Source: an uncultured Lachnospiraceae bacterium
GTDB lineage: Bacteria > Bacillota > Clostridia > Lachnospirales > Lachnospiraceae
Direction: 5' to 3'
Length of the DNA stretch: 64,000 nt
Assembly (NCBI GenBank): GCA_945621435.1
Contig: CALZBR010000003.1
Coordinates: forward strand, 29,618 to 93,617
The notes beneath the pieces were generated by a model, which did not search any database, was not told the DNA's origin, and saw only the letters and a program-made list of their open reading frames with translations. The position numbers and the translations under genes were made by a program. Every line of letters starts with the position of its first letter. The first letter of the stretch is position 1. Shown piece by piece: positions 24,804 to 32,142 of the stretch.

Positions 24804-25937
24804 ATGGAGGAATTAAAGAAACAATCATTTCGCAAGGCTCTGGTGACCGCAATCGTTCTGCTCATCATAGGTGCAGGCATTGTTGCAATATGCACGCGCT
24901 TTATTATCTATGAAAAATTTGAAGACCTTGCACCGGAAGAAATCAAGAACCAGAACGTAACCATTGATCTCACTGCCAACTTCGGTTCCTATCTGGAAGA
25001 ATACAGTGAAAATACCAAGACCCACAAGAGAACTACCACAGATCTCTACTATGTCATCTGGACCGGAGACGACGAAGCAACAGAGTATAAGTACATGTCT
25101 GTCAAGGTTCCGGTAAAATACGAGAAACAGATGGAAGAAATCGCAGAAAACTCTGCCAATGAGACCTTTTCCGAGCCCTTCCACATGGTGGGACACATAC
25201 ACAAGCTGAGCAGCGAGGAATACCGCTATTTCAAAGAATACTTCCTGGAGAGCGATTTCTCTGAAAGCGAGATTGAAGAGTATACACTTCCCTACTACAT
25301 CGACATCTCCGGTACCTCTGCCGTAAACGGAAGTGACCTGTTGTTTGTCATCTTTATCTGTGTGGGCGGTTTCTTTATTCTCTGGGGTATCGTTCGTCTC
25401 ATCAAGGCTGTTACCGGAAGTTACATGAAACATTTCAATAATGGGATTCAGGAGGCGGGCTACAGTGAATCCGCCATAGAATCCGACATGAACCATGCCA
25501 CCGGCTTTCATAAAAATGATATCCGTCTCGGTAATCTCTGCTTTTACTTCGGATTGAACAGTACTGTTCCCCATGCCATCCCCGTAAGCAAGCTGCATTG
25601 GGCATACCAGACCACCACGACCCATCGTACCAACGGAATCAAAACCGGCACCACCTATGCGATTGTTATTCGTGCAGATGTTAAGGGTGGCAACTTTACA
25701 ATCGCCATTCCCGACAACGGCACAGCCCAGGCAATCCTCGATCAAATCAATGTGAAGTATCCCTGGGTAGTCGTAGGATTCTCAAACGAACTGGTTAAGA
25801 TGTACAACAAGAATCGCGCAGAATTCTTAGATATGCGCTACAACAAAGTTGATCACTATCCCAAACAGCCCGGCATGGAGGGATTTAATGACGGTTTTAA
25901 TGACAGTTTCAACGACAATTACAATCAATTTACCTGA
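24804..25937 (+). CDS. Uncharacterised two-helix membrane protein (possibly DUF6709)
   Basis: About 377 residues from ATG 24804, which has GAGGAGG in good position; an ATG at 24768 has no such site. One membrane helix lies near residues 13-35 (VTAIVLLIIGAGIVAICT) and a second near 185-205 (LLFVIFICVGGFFILWGIV). The roughly 150 residues between them face outside. A cytoplasmic domain of about 160 residues follows and ends in a tail with repeated Phe-Asn-Asp units (GFNDGFNDSFNDNYNQF). It resembles a family of uncharacterised Lachnospiraceae membrane proteins, perhaps DUF6709. No enzyme motif is seen. It stands alone between its own promoter and a terminator. Confidence 0.65.
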   Translation: MEELKKQSFRKALVTAIVLLIIGAGIVAICTRFIIYEKFEDLAPEEIKNQNVTIDLTANFGSYLEEYSENTKTHKRTTTDLYYVIWTGDDEATEYKYMSVKVPVKYEKQMEEIAENSANETFSEPFHMVGHIHKLSSEEYRYFKEYFLESDFSESEIEEYTLPYYIDISGTSAVNGSDLLFVIFICVGGFFILWGIVRLIKAVTGSYMKHFNNGIQEAGYSESAIESDMNHATGFHKNDIRLGNLCFYFGLNSTVPHAIPVSKLHWAYQTTTTHRTNGIKTGTTYAIVIRADVKGGNFTIAIPDNGTAQAILDQINVKYPWVVVGFSNELVKMYNKNRAEFLDMRYNKVDHYPKQPGMEGFNDGFNDSFNDNYNQFT

Positions 25938-25970
25938 TTTATCCACCGGGAATCCGGGATATAAGTGCAC

Positions 25971-26001
25971 AAAACCCTCGGTCATTTGAGCCGAGGGTTT
26001 T
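25971..26001. terminator. Bidirectional terminator
   Basis: AAAACCCTCGG / CCGAGGGTTTT with a short loop, flanked by A and T runs. It lies between the convergent genes 24804-25937 (+) and leuA (-) and can serve both. Confidence 0.9.
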
Positions 26002-26023
26002 ATTCATTATCTGCAATCTTGTC

Positions 26024-28036
26024 TTAATCCGCCATTTTATCCTGCTTTCTGTACTGCACCGGCGTGATATCATAACTCTTCTTGAACAGTCTGTTGAAAT
26101 GCTCTACATTCTCATATCCCACCTCAGCGGCAATGCTTTCCACCGTCTGGTTGGTTTCCCTGAGCAGGATTCTGGCCTTTTTCATTCTTTCCTTCTTAAC
26201 CACATCCTGGAAGGTCATGCCTGCCTTCTCCTTGATGTACTTGGAAAGATAAGGCTTGGAGAGATGGAATTTGTCGGACAGACTTTCCAGAGTCACATTT
26301 TTGTAATCCTCTCTGATACAGTTGATGATCTCTACGATGCGCTCTTCTCTCCCTGCTGTGATGTGCTGCTCTGCTGCCAGCTTATTGGCTGCGGAGGTCA
26401 GAGCTGCGATAGAGGCCTTGATGATATCCTCATCCACACCCACGCCCCAGTAATAGCTGTTGTCATGCATGATGCCCACATAAGCCGCCGCCTTGGAGCT
26501 GGAGCCCTTGGAAATGGCATGTTCCTCGTAAACTGCCAACTGATAGCTCATGCCAAAATAGGTCTTTACGGCATTACTTACGGCATCCAGACGACCATTA
26601 CCGGCAGTCTTTACTACTCTTGACGTGCCGTTCTGCTCGATGGTCACCTCTGCCTGAATTCCCTTCTCCTGACGGAAATGACACTCCGGAATCCGGAATA
26701 CGCTGCGGGGATTGATATAATTTTCCTCAAAGATGGCATAGACCTCCTTGGGCTGAAGCTCCTGATGGCGCTTGTCGGATACGCCCTTGATCAGGTAGCC
26801 TACCTCCTCTTTCATGGCTGCAGGCAACGCAAAGCCGTACTGCTGCTTCAATACAAATGCCACGCCACCCTTGCCGGAGACACTGTTGATACGGATGACG
26901 TCAGACTCGTACTCTCTTCCCACATCCGCAGGATCAATGGGCAGATAGGGCACATCCCAGCGCTTTCCGCTCTTGCCTTCCTTCAGCCAGGTCATGCCCT
27001 TGCTGATGGCATCCTGATGGGAGCCGGAGAATGCGGTAAATACCAGATCTCCCGCATAAGGTGTTCTCTCATGTACCTTCATGCCCGTAAAGCCTTCATA
27101 GGCCTTTCTGATCTTCATGATATTTGAGAAATCAAGACCGCTGTCCACACCATGGCACATCATGTTCAATGCCACAGTCACAATGTCTACATTACCGGTA
27201 CGCTCTCCGTTGCCGAACAAGGTTCCTTCCACTCTGTCCGCCCCGGCCAGGATACCGAACTCGGCATCGCTGACACCACAGCCGCGGTCATTGTGAGGAT
27301 GAACGCTCAATACGACGTTTTCACGATATTTTAAATGCTTGTGCATGTACTCAACCTGTGAAGCAAATACATGAGGCATTGCCACCTGCACCGTGGTAGG
27401 CAGATTGATGATTGCCTTGTTGTTCTTGGAAGGCTGCCACACATCCAACACTGCATTGCAGACCTCCAACGCATAATCAACCTCGGTCTGAGAAAAGCTC
27501 TCGGGACTGTACTCGAAGGTAAAATTGCCCTCGGTCTCCTCAGCCAGCTTCTTTAACATGGCAGCGCCATCCACTGCAAGCTTCTTAATCGCTTCCTTAT
27601 CCTTCTTAAATACCTGCTCACGCTGCTCCACGGAGGTAGAATTATAAAGATGCACCACCGCATGAGGTGCGCCCTTCAGCGCTTCAAAGGTCTTCTTAAT
27701 GATATGCTCTCTGGCCTGGGTCAGCACCTGAATGGTGACATCCTCGGGAATCATATTGCGCTCAATCAATGCACGGATAAAGTTGTACTCTGTATCGGAG
27801 GAGGCAGGGAAGCCCACTTCAATCTCCTTAAATCCGATCTCAACCAGCATTTGAAAGAACGCCAGCTTGTCCTCCAGGCTCATGGGATCAATCAATGCCT
27901 GATTACCGTCACGCAGGTCTACACTACACCAGATCGGTGCCTTCTCAATACATTCCTTCTTCACCCAATCATATGTCACCTCGGGAGGCATATGATATGT
28001 CTTGCCGTATTTTTCCTTAATTACCTTACTGTTCAT
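26024..28036 (-). CDS. leuA: 2-isopropylmalate synthase fused to a C-terminal AraC-type DNA-binding domain
   Basis: A 670-residue protein from ATG 28036 (GAGG eight bases before). Residues 1-445 are an alpha-isopropylmalate synthase catalytic and linker region: SVDLRDGNQAL (Asp40 metal ligand), GFKEIEVGFPASS, VHLYNSTS and HPHNDRGCG (His246, His248). Residues about 446-558 form the LeuA regulatory (leucine-binding) domain, with VTIEQNG, VKTAGNGRLDAVSNAV and AYVGI. Residues about 563-664 are a full AraC/XylS domain with two helix-turn-helix motifs (LESLSDKFHLSKPYLSKYI and VESIAAEVGYENVEHFNRLF) and the end ITPVQYR. LeuA normally ends after the regulatory domain, so this is a real gene fusion: there is one unbroken frame and no internal start needed. 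It would make the first enzyme of leucine synthesis and may also bind DNA in response to leucine. Catalytic residues appear intact. Confidence 0.93.
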   Translation of the reverse strand: MNSKVIKEKYGKTYHMPPEVTYDWVKKECIEKAPIWCSVDLRDGNQALIDPMSLEDKLAFFQMLVEIGFKEIEVGFPASSDTEYNFIRALIERNMIPEDVTIQVLTQAREHIIKKTFEALKGAPHAVVHLYNSTSVEQREQVFKKDKEAIKKLAVDGAAMLKKLAEETEGNFTFEYSPESFSQTEVDYALEVCNAVLDVWQPSKNNKAIINLPTTVQVAMPHVFASQVEYMHKHLKYRENVVLSVHPHNDRGCGVSDAEFGILAGADRVEGTLFGNGERTGNVDIVTVALNMMCHGVDSGLDFSNIMKIRKAYEGFTGMKVHERTPYAGDLVFTAFSGSHQDAISKGMTWLKEGKSGKRWDVPYLPIDPADVGREYESDVIRINSVSGKGGVAFVLKQQYGFALPAAMKEEVGYLIKGVSDKRHQELQPKEVYAIFEENYINPRSVFRIPECHFRQEKGIQAEVTIEQNGTSRVVKTAGNGRLDAVSNAVKTYFGMSYQLAVYEEHAISKGSSSKAAAYVGIMHDNSYYWGVGVDEDIIKASIAALTSAANKLAAEQHITAGREERIVEIINCIREDYKNVTLESLSDKFHLSKPYLSKYIKEKAGMTFQDVVKKERMKKARILLRETNQTVESIAAEVGYENVEHFNRLFKKSYDITPVQYRKQDKMAD

Positions 28037-28076
28037 AGACTGTTCCTCTTTTTCTGTCTTTCTTCTTGATTGGACT

Positions 28077-28105
28077 ATAGTAGCACGGATATTCCAATTA
28101 TTCAA
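28077..28105 (-). promoter_or_regulatory. leuA promoter
   Basis: Minus strand TTGAAT, 17-base spacer, TACTAT, giving a leader of about 35 bases before the leuA start. The leader is too short for a T-box riboswitch. Confidence 0.65.
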
Positions 28106-28350
28106 GTATTAAAATTAATATTATTATTGATTTATTATATCATTTATTCAATATAGCAAATCTATATCTTTGAATTATTCATATCTGTAATTTCAAAAAA
28201 ATATATTGCTTTGAAAATGATAATAATTGTAATTGCTATATTTAGCATGCATGATGCATTCTATCAAGCCAAACATATTGTTGATTTATATTGTTTTATC
28301 TATATTGATTTATATTATCTATTATTATTGAACATCTTAATTATTATCAA
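28106..28350. promoter_or_regulatory. AT-rich region with repeats upstream of leuA
   Basis: About 245 bases of very AT-rich sequence without a gene. TTGATTTATATT occurs twice in direct orientation 24 bases apart (28281-28292, 28305-28316) and a related TTGATTTATTATAT lies at 28127-28140. AraC-type proteins bind direct repeats, so these are candidate sites for the DNA-binding domain of the LeuA fusion or another regulator. Some of the repetition may only reflect base composition. Confidence 0.4.
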
Positions 28351-28385
28351 TCCTGTTTTTTTCTTTTTTCGTTGGCAACCCGCAT

Positions 28386-28458
28386 AAAAAATCCCATCCC
28401 GGAATGGTGTCCTCGACAAGATCCGTATTAAGTCGAAATAACACAATTCCGAAATGGG
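28386..28458 (-). terminator. Probable terminator of the formate/nitrite channel gene
   Basis: CCCAT..GGAAT and ATTCC..ATGGG pair at the ends of a long hairpin, with an inner TCGAC/GTCGA stem. On the minus strand it is followed by ATTTTTT. The stem has internal mismatches. Confidence 0.6.
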
Positions 28459-28479
28459 CGACACCCGACACCCGGTTCT

Positions 28480-29325
28480 TTAATATTCCTCAGCGATATC
28501 CAGTTCTTCCTGCTCATCCTCAATGGTCATGGCAAAATGAGGCGTATGACGCAGATATACCAGCCAGTATCCCACACCAACAATTCCTGCCCCTCCGATA
28601 ACATTTCCCAAAGTGACAGGCAGGAGATTCTTCAACAGGAAGGTACCAAAATTCAGACCCTCCGCTGCAATGGAGTACTCCAGGGAAGTCAGAATACCGG
28701 CAATGCCGAAATAAATATCCGCAATGCTGTGTTCAAAGCCACAGAGCACAAACAGCATCACAGGCCAGAAGCTCATCAGAAGCTTTCCCGAGACTCTCTT
28801 GGCCGCAAAGGCCGCCCATACCGCAAGACAGACCAGAATGTTACAGAGAATACCTCGGATAAACGCCTCGGAAAAGGTCTGCTCCACCCGTAGGGAAGCC
28901 GCTCCCACCATCTTTACAGCAAGACCCTCGCCAAAAAGATCCGGCGTGTGACCATAGACCACCAGCACTGCCACAAAGGCTGCACCCAGAAAATTACCCA
29001 GGAACACAAACAGCCAGTTTTTCAGCATATCAATCACTCGTACTTTCTTCTGCAGCACACTGATTATAATAAGGTTGTTACCGGTAAAAAGCTCACTGCC
29101 CGCTACCAGCACCATTGCCATCCCGGCGGGAAAAACACAGGCGCTGAGAAGCCTTGCCAGGGAACCATTTTCCACTGTAGCCGAGGCAGTAGTGGAAGCA
29201 ATCCCGGCAAATCCGATAAAGCAGCCCGCAAAAAAGCCAAGTATCATCATTTTCCAGGCAGACAATTTCACCTTATGTATCCCGATTTCCACAAAATTTG
29301 TTGCAATTTCCAACGGTGAATGCAT
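28480..29325 (-). CDS. Formate/nitrite transporter family channel (FocA/NirC type)
   Basis: A 281-residue FNT-family membrane protein with six membrane helices. Family marks are the N-terminal MILGFFAGCFIGFAG, GSELFTGNNLI in the middle and FVLCGFEHSIADIYF with the conserved central His. FNT pentamers pass formate, nitrite or hydrosulfide. It is divergent from the OFA carrier gene, which suggests joint use of small monocarboxylates. Short hydrophilic N-terminus and acidic C-terminus are normal for the family. Formate is the likeliest substrate in an anaerobic fermenter, but sequence alone does not prove this. Confidence 0.9.
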   Translation of the reverse strand: MHSPLEIATNFVEIGIHKVKLSAWKMMILGFFAGCFIGFAGIASTTASATVENGSLARLLSACVFPAGMAMVLVAGSELFTGNNLIIISVLQKKVRVIDMLKNWLFVFLGNFLGAAFVAVLVVYGHTPDLFGEGLAVKMVGAASLRVEQTFSEAFIRGILCNILVCLAVWAAFAAKRVSGKLLMSFWPVMLFVLCGFEHSIADIYFGIAGILTSLEYSIAAEGLNFGTFLLKNLLPVTLGNVIGGAGIVGVGYWLVYLRHTPHFAMTIEDEQEELDIAEEY

Positions 29326-29403
29326 AGAATCTCCTTCCGGGCTCCGCCCTGTGAGAATATGAACAGATATAAATATTCTAATCTATACGCGCGACATCGT
29401 CAA

Positions 29404-29541
29404 CTTATGAAACCATTGTTTGTGCCATTTGGCTCAATTTGGTACATATCCCCATAAAATTTGACATATTGCCCCCATGGGAACACTTGCAAATTGTGGC
29501 AAAAGAGAGTATGACGGATTCGATTTTATACGTTTCATAAG
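29404..29541. repeat. 10-bp inverted repeat in the divergent FNT-OFA intergenic region
   Basis: CTTATGAAAC (29404-29413) and GTTTCATAAG (29532-29541) are exact reverse complements, 118 bases apart, within the divergent intergenic region. The right copy lies directly before the OFA ribosome binding site. It may be a paired operator. Confidence 0.45.
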
Positions 29542-29559
29542 AAGAGGAGAAACAAAATA

Positions 29560-30908
29560 ATGAAAATTCAAAACAAATGGATTCGTGCAGCCATTCCTGC
29601 ACTACTGCTCCACTGCAGTATCGGTACCGTATACTGCTGGTCTATTTTCAGCCAGGAAATCGCTGATTACATCGGCTTTTCCAAAAGTGCTACCGAGTGG
29701 GCCTTCAGCTTTGCCATCTTCTTCCTCGGCATGTCTGCTGCTTTCCTCGGAAATGTTGTTGAAAAAGACATCCACCGTTCTTCCCTGATTGCCGCTATCT
29801 GCTTTGCCGCAGGTATGGCACAGGTACAGGCTTCTTCATCTGGTACGGAGGAAAGCAATTCCTTGCTACCGGCAAGGGAAGCGTTCTTGCCCTGATTGGC
29901 ATCTATGTGTGCTACGGCTTTATCATGGGTATCGGTCTTGGTACCGGTTATCTGTCCCCCGTTAAGACACTGATGCTTTGGTTCCAGGACCGCAAGGGTC
30001 TGGCTACCGGTCTTGCAGTTGCAGGCTTCGGTGCCGCAAAAGCAATTGCAAGCCCCATAATGCAGAAGCTGTTAACCTCCCTGGGTGACGGCGGTATCTA
30101 CCAGATGTTCCTAATCCTTGCAGCTGTTTACTTTGTAATGATGTTTGTAGGTCACCTGCTTCTTGCAAAGCCTGCCGACTGGCACGAGCCCGTCAGGCAG
30201 GAAAAGGGGCAGAAGGCCTTCGATGTTATCAAGACCAAGCCTGTTGTATTCATCGGTATCTGGATAATGTTCTATCTGAACATCACCTGTGGTCTGGCTT
30301 TGATTTCCCAGGAAAAGATGATTATCAAGTGTATCGGTTTTGGCGCGATGGCAGGCGTTCTCTCCTCCATCACCGCTGTATTCAATGCAGGCGGACGCCT
30401 TGGCTTCTCTGCATGGGCAGATTCCATGAAGGACAGAAATACCATTTACAAGATAATCTTCATTCTTTCCATCATTGCTACAGCCCTTGTAATCGTAACC
30501 CAGGGTATCGACAAGCAGGGTGCCAATATCATCAATGGCAACCCCACCAGTATGGCTTTAACCATCCTGGTATTGGTTCTGTTGTTTGTGGTAAATGCCG
30601 GATACGGCGGCGGCTTCAGTAACGTGCCCACCCTTTTGTCCGATCACTTCGGAATGCAGAACATCAGTGCAATTCACGGTATTACCCTTTCTGCTTGGGC
30701 AATCGCAGGACTGACCGGTAATCAGGTTGCAACCCTGATTGTCAACAAGATCGGTACTCCCAGTGATATCACTGTGGATGGACATGTTTATTCCATCAAT
30801 CCCACCGGTTATCAGGCTGTGCTGTATCTCACCATCGTACTTTACATCATCTCACTGCTTGTCAGCATCTTCCTGGTAGGCGGCAAGAAGAAAAAAGAGG
30901 CAAATTAA
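29560..30908 (+). pseudogene. OFA-family MFS carrier (oxalate/formate antiporter type), frameshifted
   Basis: Two adjacent frames together make one complete transporter of about 450 residues. Frame 1 (29560 to about 29820) gives the N-terminus (LLHCSIGTVYCWSIFSQEIADYIGFS, then FFLGMSAAFLG). Frame 2 continues with GTGFFIWYGGKQFLATG and IGLGTGYLSPVKTLMLWF to the end at 30908. The break lies near 29811-29822 at GGTATGGCACAGG, where one missing G (GGG to GG) would restore the frame and give a Gly-rich helix. The carrier would exchange oxalate, formate or related acids. It is either a recent pseudogene or a sequencing error. AGAGGAG precedes the ATG. Confidence 0.85.
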
Positions 30909-30940
30909 GCAAACCGCAATTGTGTTACATAATATAAAAA

Positions 30941-30968
30941 GGACCTTCTGACAAGCTTCAGAAGGTCC
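30941..30968. terminator. Bidirectional terminator
   Basis: GGACCTTCTGA / TCAGAAGGTCC, a perfect 11-bp stem with a 6-base loop, flanked by A and T runs. It ends the OFA gene on the plus strand and the Rpn gene on the minus strand. Confidence 0.9.
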
Positions 30969-31020
30969 CCACTTTTTCTGAGAGCAATTTCTGATACAAT
31001 GGATTCTGGTGAATAGATCA

Positions 31021-31917
31021 TTATGGCTGGATAGCCTTCTCTCTTTGAATCTCTTCCTCGCTAAAGCCCGCAACAAGAAGAATCTTGTCGTCAATCCCGG
31101 CGGCCAGCATGTTACGCAGATTTTCCAATCGGGCTTCCCTGCGGCCTTCCTCACGGCCTTCCTCGCGACCTTCCTCGCGACCTTCCTCGCGGCCTTCCTC
31201 CCTCTCTTCCTTCCGAATCAGTTCCTCTCTCCGTTCCCAGGTAAAATCAAGATGCGTCATTTTTATCACCTCATCCTTCCTGCTCTGAAAAAAGTCTGTC
31301 AGAACCTGATGTTCTATACAGTCCTTGATTGCGAGCTCTACTGCATTCTCTCTTGTCTCTTCCCGTCCGTGGTACTCACGGACTTTTTCTACAAAATAGG
31401 TGTATCCCTCCAACACATGGCAACGTTCTTTCAGTTTCTCATTCTGACTGGGGTTGATGTTGTAGACCCTGCATAAGACCTCTATACCGGGCTGATCCGA
31501 AGAATGGCAGAAGGCATCTGAAAGCTTCATTTCCTCATACTCCGGTCGTTTCTCCAGTCCGTTGTAGAATACCACAAAATGTGGTGTGGGAATCGTAATC
31601 ATCCGCCGGCTGAACAGATCCTTCCCCTTCTCCTTAATCCACCGCTCCATAGTGTTTGCATAGTAGATCATCCCACGCAACGGAATGTTTGGATTATAGG
31701 TGGATTGATGTTCGTAGAAGCTGATGTTCATATCAATGATAAATGCCGCATCATTTCGGACAGACAAGGATACACCTTTGTCCAGCCTTACCATCTCCAC
31801 CTGCTCCGGCTCGGAAAAATCAGATCCGTTCAGGGCATTGTACACCTCCAGGGCATACCGTTTGTCTTCCATGAGCATGGAAAACACATCACTTTTGTAC
31901 TCTCTGTTTTCGCTCAT
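31021..31917 (-). CDS. Rpn/PD-(D/E)XK-type nuclease-transposase-like protein
   Basis: About 298 residues from ATG 31917 (AAAGGAG six bases before); the longer frame to 31998 lacks a site. N-terminal KSDVFSMLMEDKRYALEVYNALNG and the segment AAFIIDMNISFYEHQSTYNPN match the PD-(D/E)XK family of recombination-promoting nucleases (Rpn) found in many copies in Clostridia. There the usual motif is D-x(n)-E-x-Q; here NDAAFIID and EHQ are seen. The C-terminus holds five copies of the four-residue unit GREE before an LENLRNML helix. Such repeats are common in this family and vary in number. A role in mobile element defence or horizontal recombination has been suggested for relatives. Nothing here shows its target. 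Confidence 0.75.
   Translation of the reverse strand: MSENREYKSDVFSMLMEDKRYALEVYNALNGSDFSEPEQVEMVRLDKGVSLSVRNDAAFIIDMNISFYEHQSTYNPNIPLRGMIYYANTMERWIKEKGKDLFSRRMITIPTPHFVVFYNGLEKRPEYEEMKLSDAFCHSSDQPGIEVLCRVYNINPSQNEKLKERCHVLEGYTYFVEKVREYHGREETRENAVELAIKDCIEHQVLTDFFQSRKDEVIKMTHLDFTWERREELIRKEEREEGREEGREEGREEGREEGRREARLENLRNMLAAGIDDKILLVAGFSEEEIQREKAIQP
31138..31200 (-). repeat. 12-bp tandem repeats (GREE-coding) in the Rpn-like gene
   Basis: About five near-identical 12-bp units based on GAAGGTCGCGAG (minus strand sense) encode consecutive Gly-Arg-Glu-Glu units. The number may vary between strains by slippage. Confidence 0.85.
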
Positions 31918-32061
31918 AAGTACTCCTTTCTTTGGAGACCAAAGCGAAACAGTCTCTATCCTCTCGCAAGGTCTCCCGCTATTTGGTTGTTCAAGCATGG
32001 ATTCCTTTATCGATTCGATAGATGATAATTAGAAAGCGCAGAATTCGGCTGCACAAAAGAA

Positions 32062-32103
32062 AAAGATGCTTTGAATGTATTTTAGCATCTTCAAAGCATC
32101 TTT
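32062..32103 (-). terminator. Terminator of the antiporter operon
   Basis: AAAGATGCTTTGAA / TTCAAAGCATCTTT, a perfect 14-bp stem with a 14-base loop, followed on the minus strand by TTTTTCTTTT. It lies 40 bases after the last operon gene. Confidence 0.9.
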
Positions 32104-32142
32104 ACAATCCTTTTGTTACCCACATATTGAATATATTTCATC

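Noticed and set aside
28040..28480. T-box riboswitch upstream of leuA
   Set aside because: No GGTGG-ACCGCG-type T-box sequence or antiterminator was seen, and the predicted leader is only about 35 bases.
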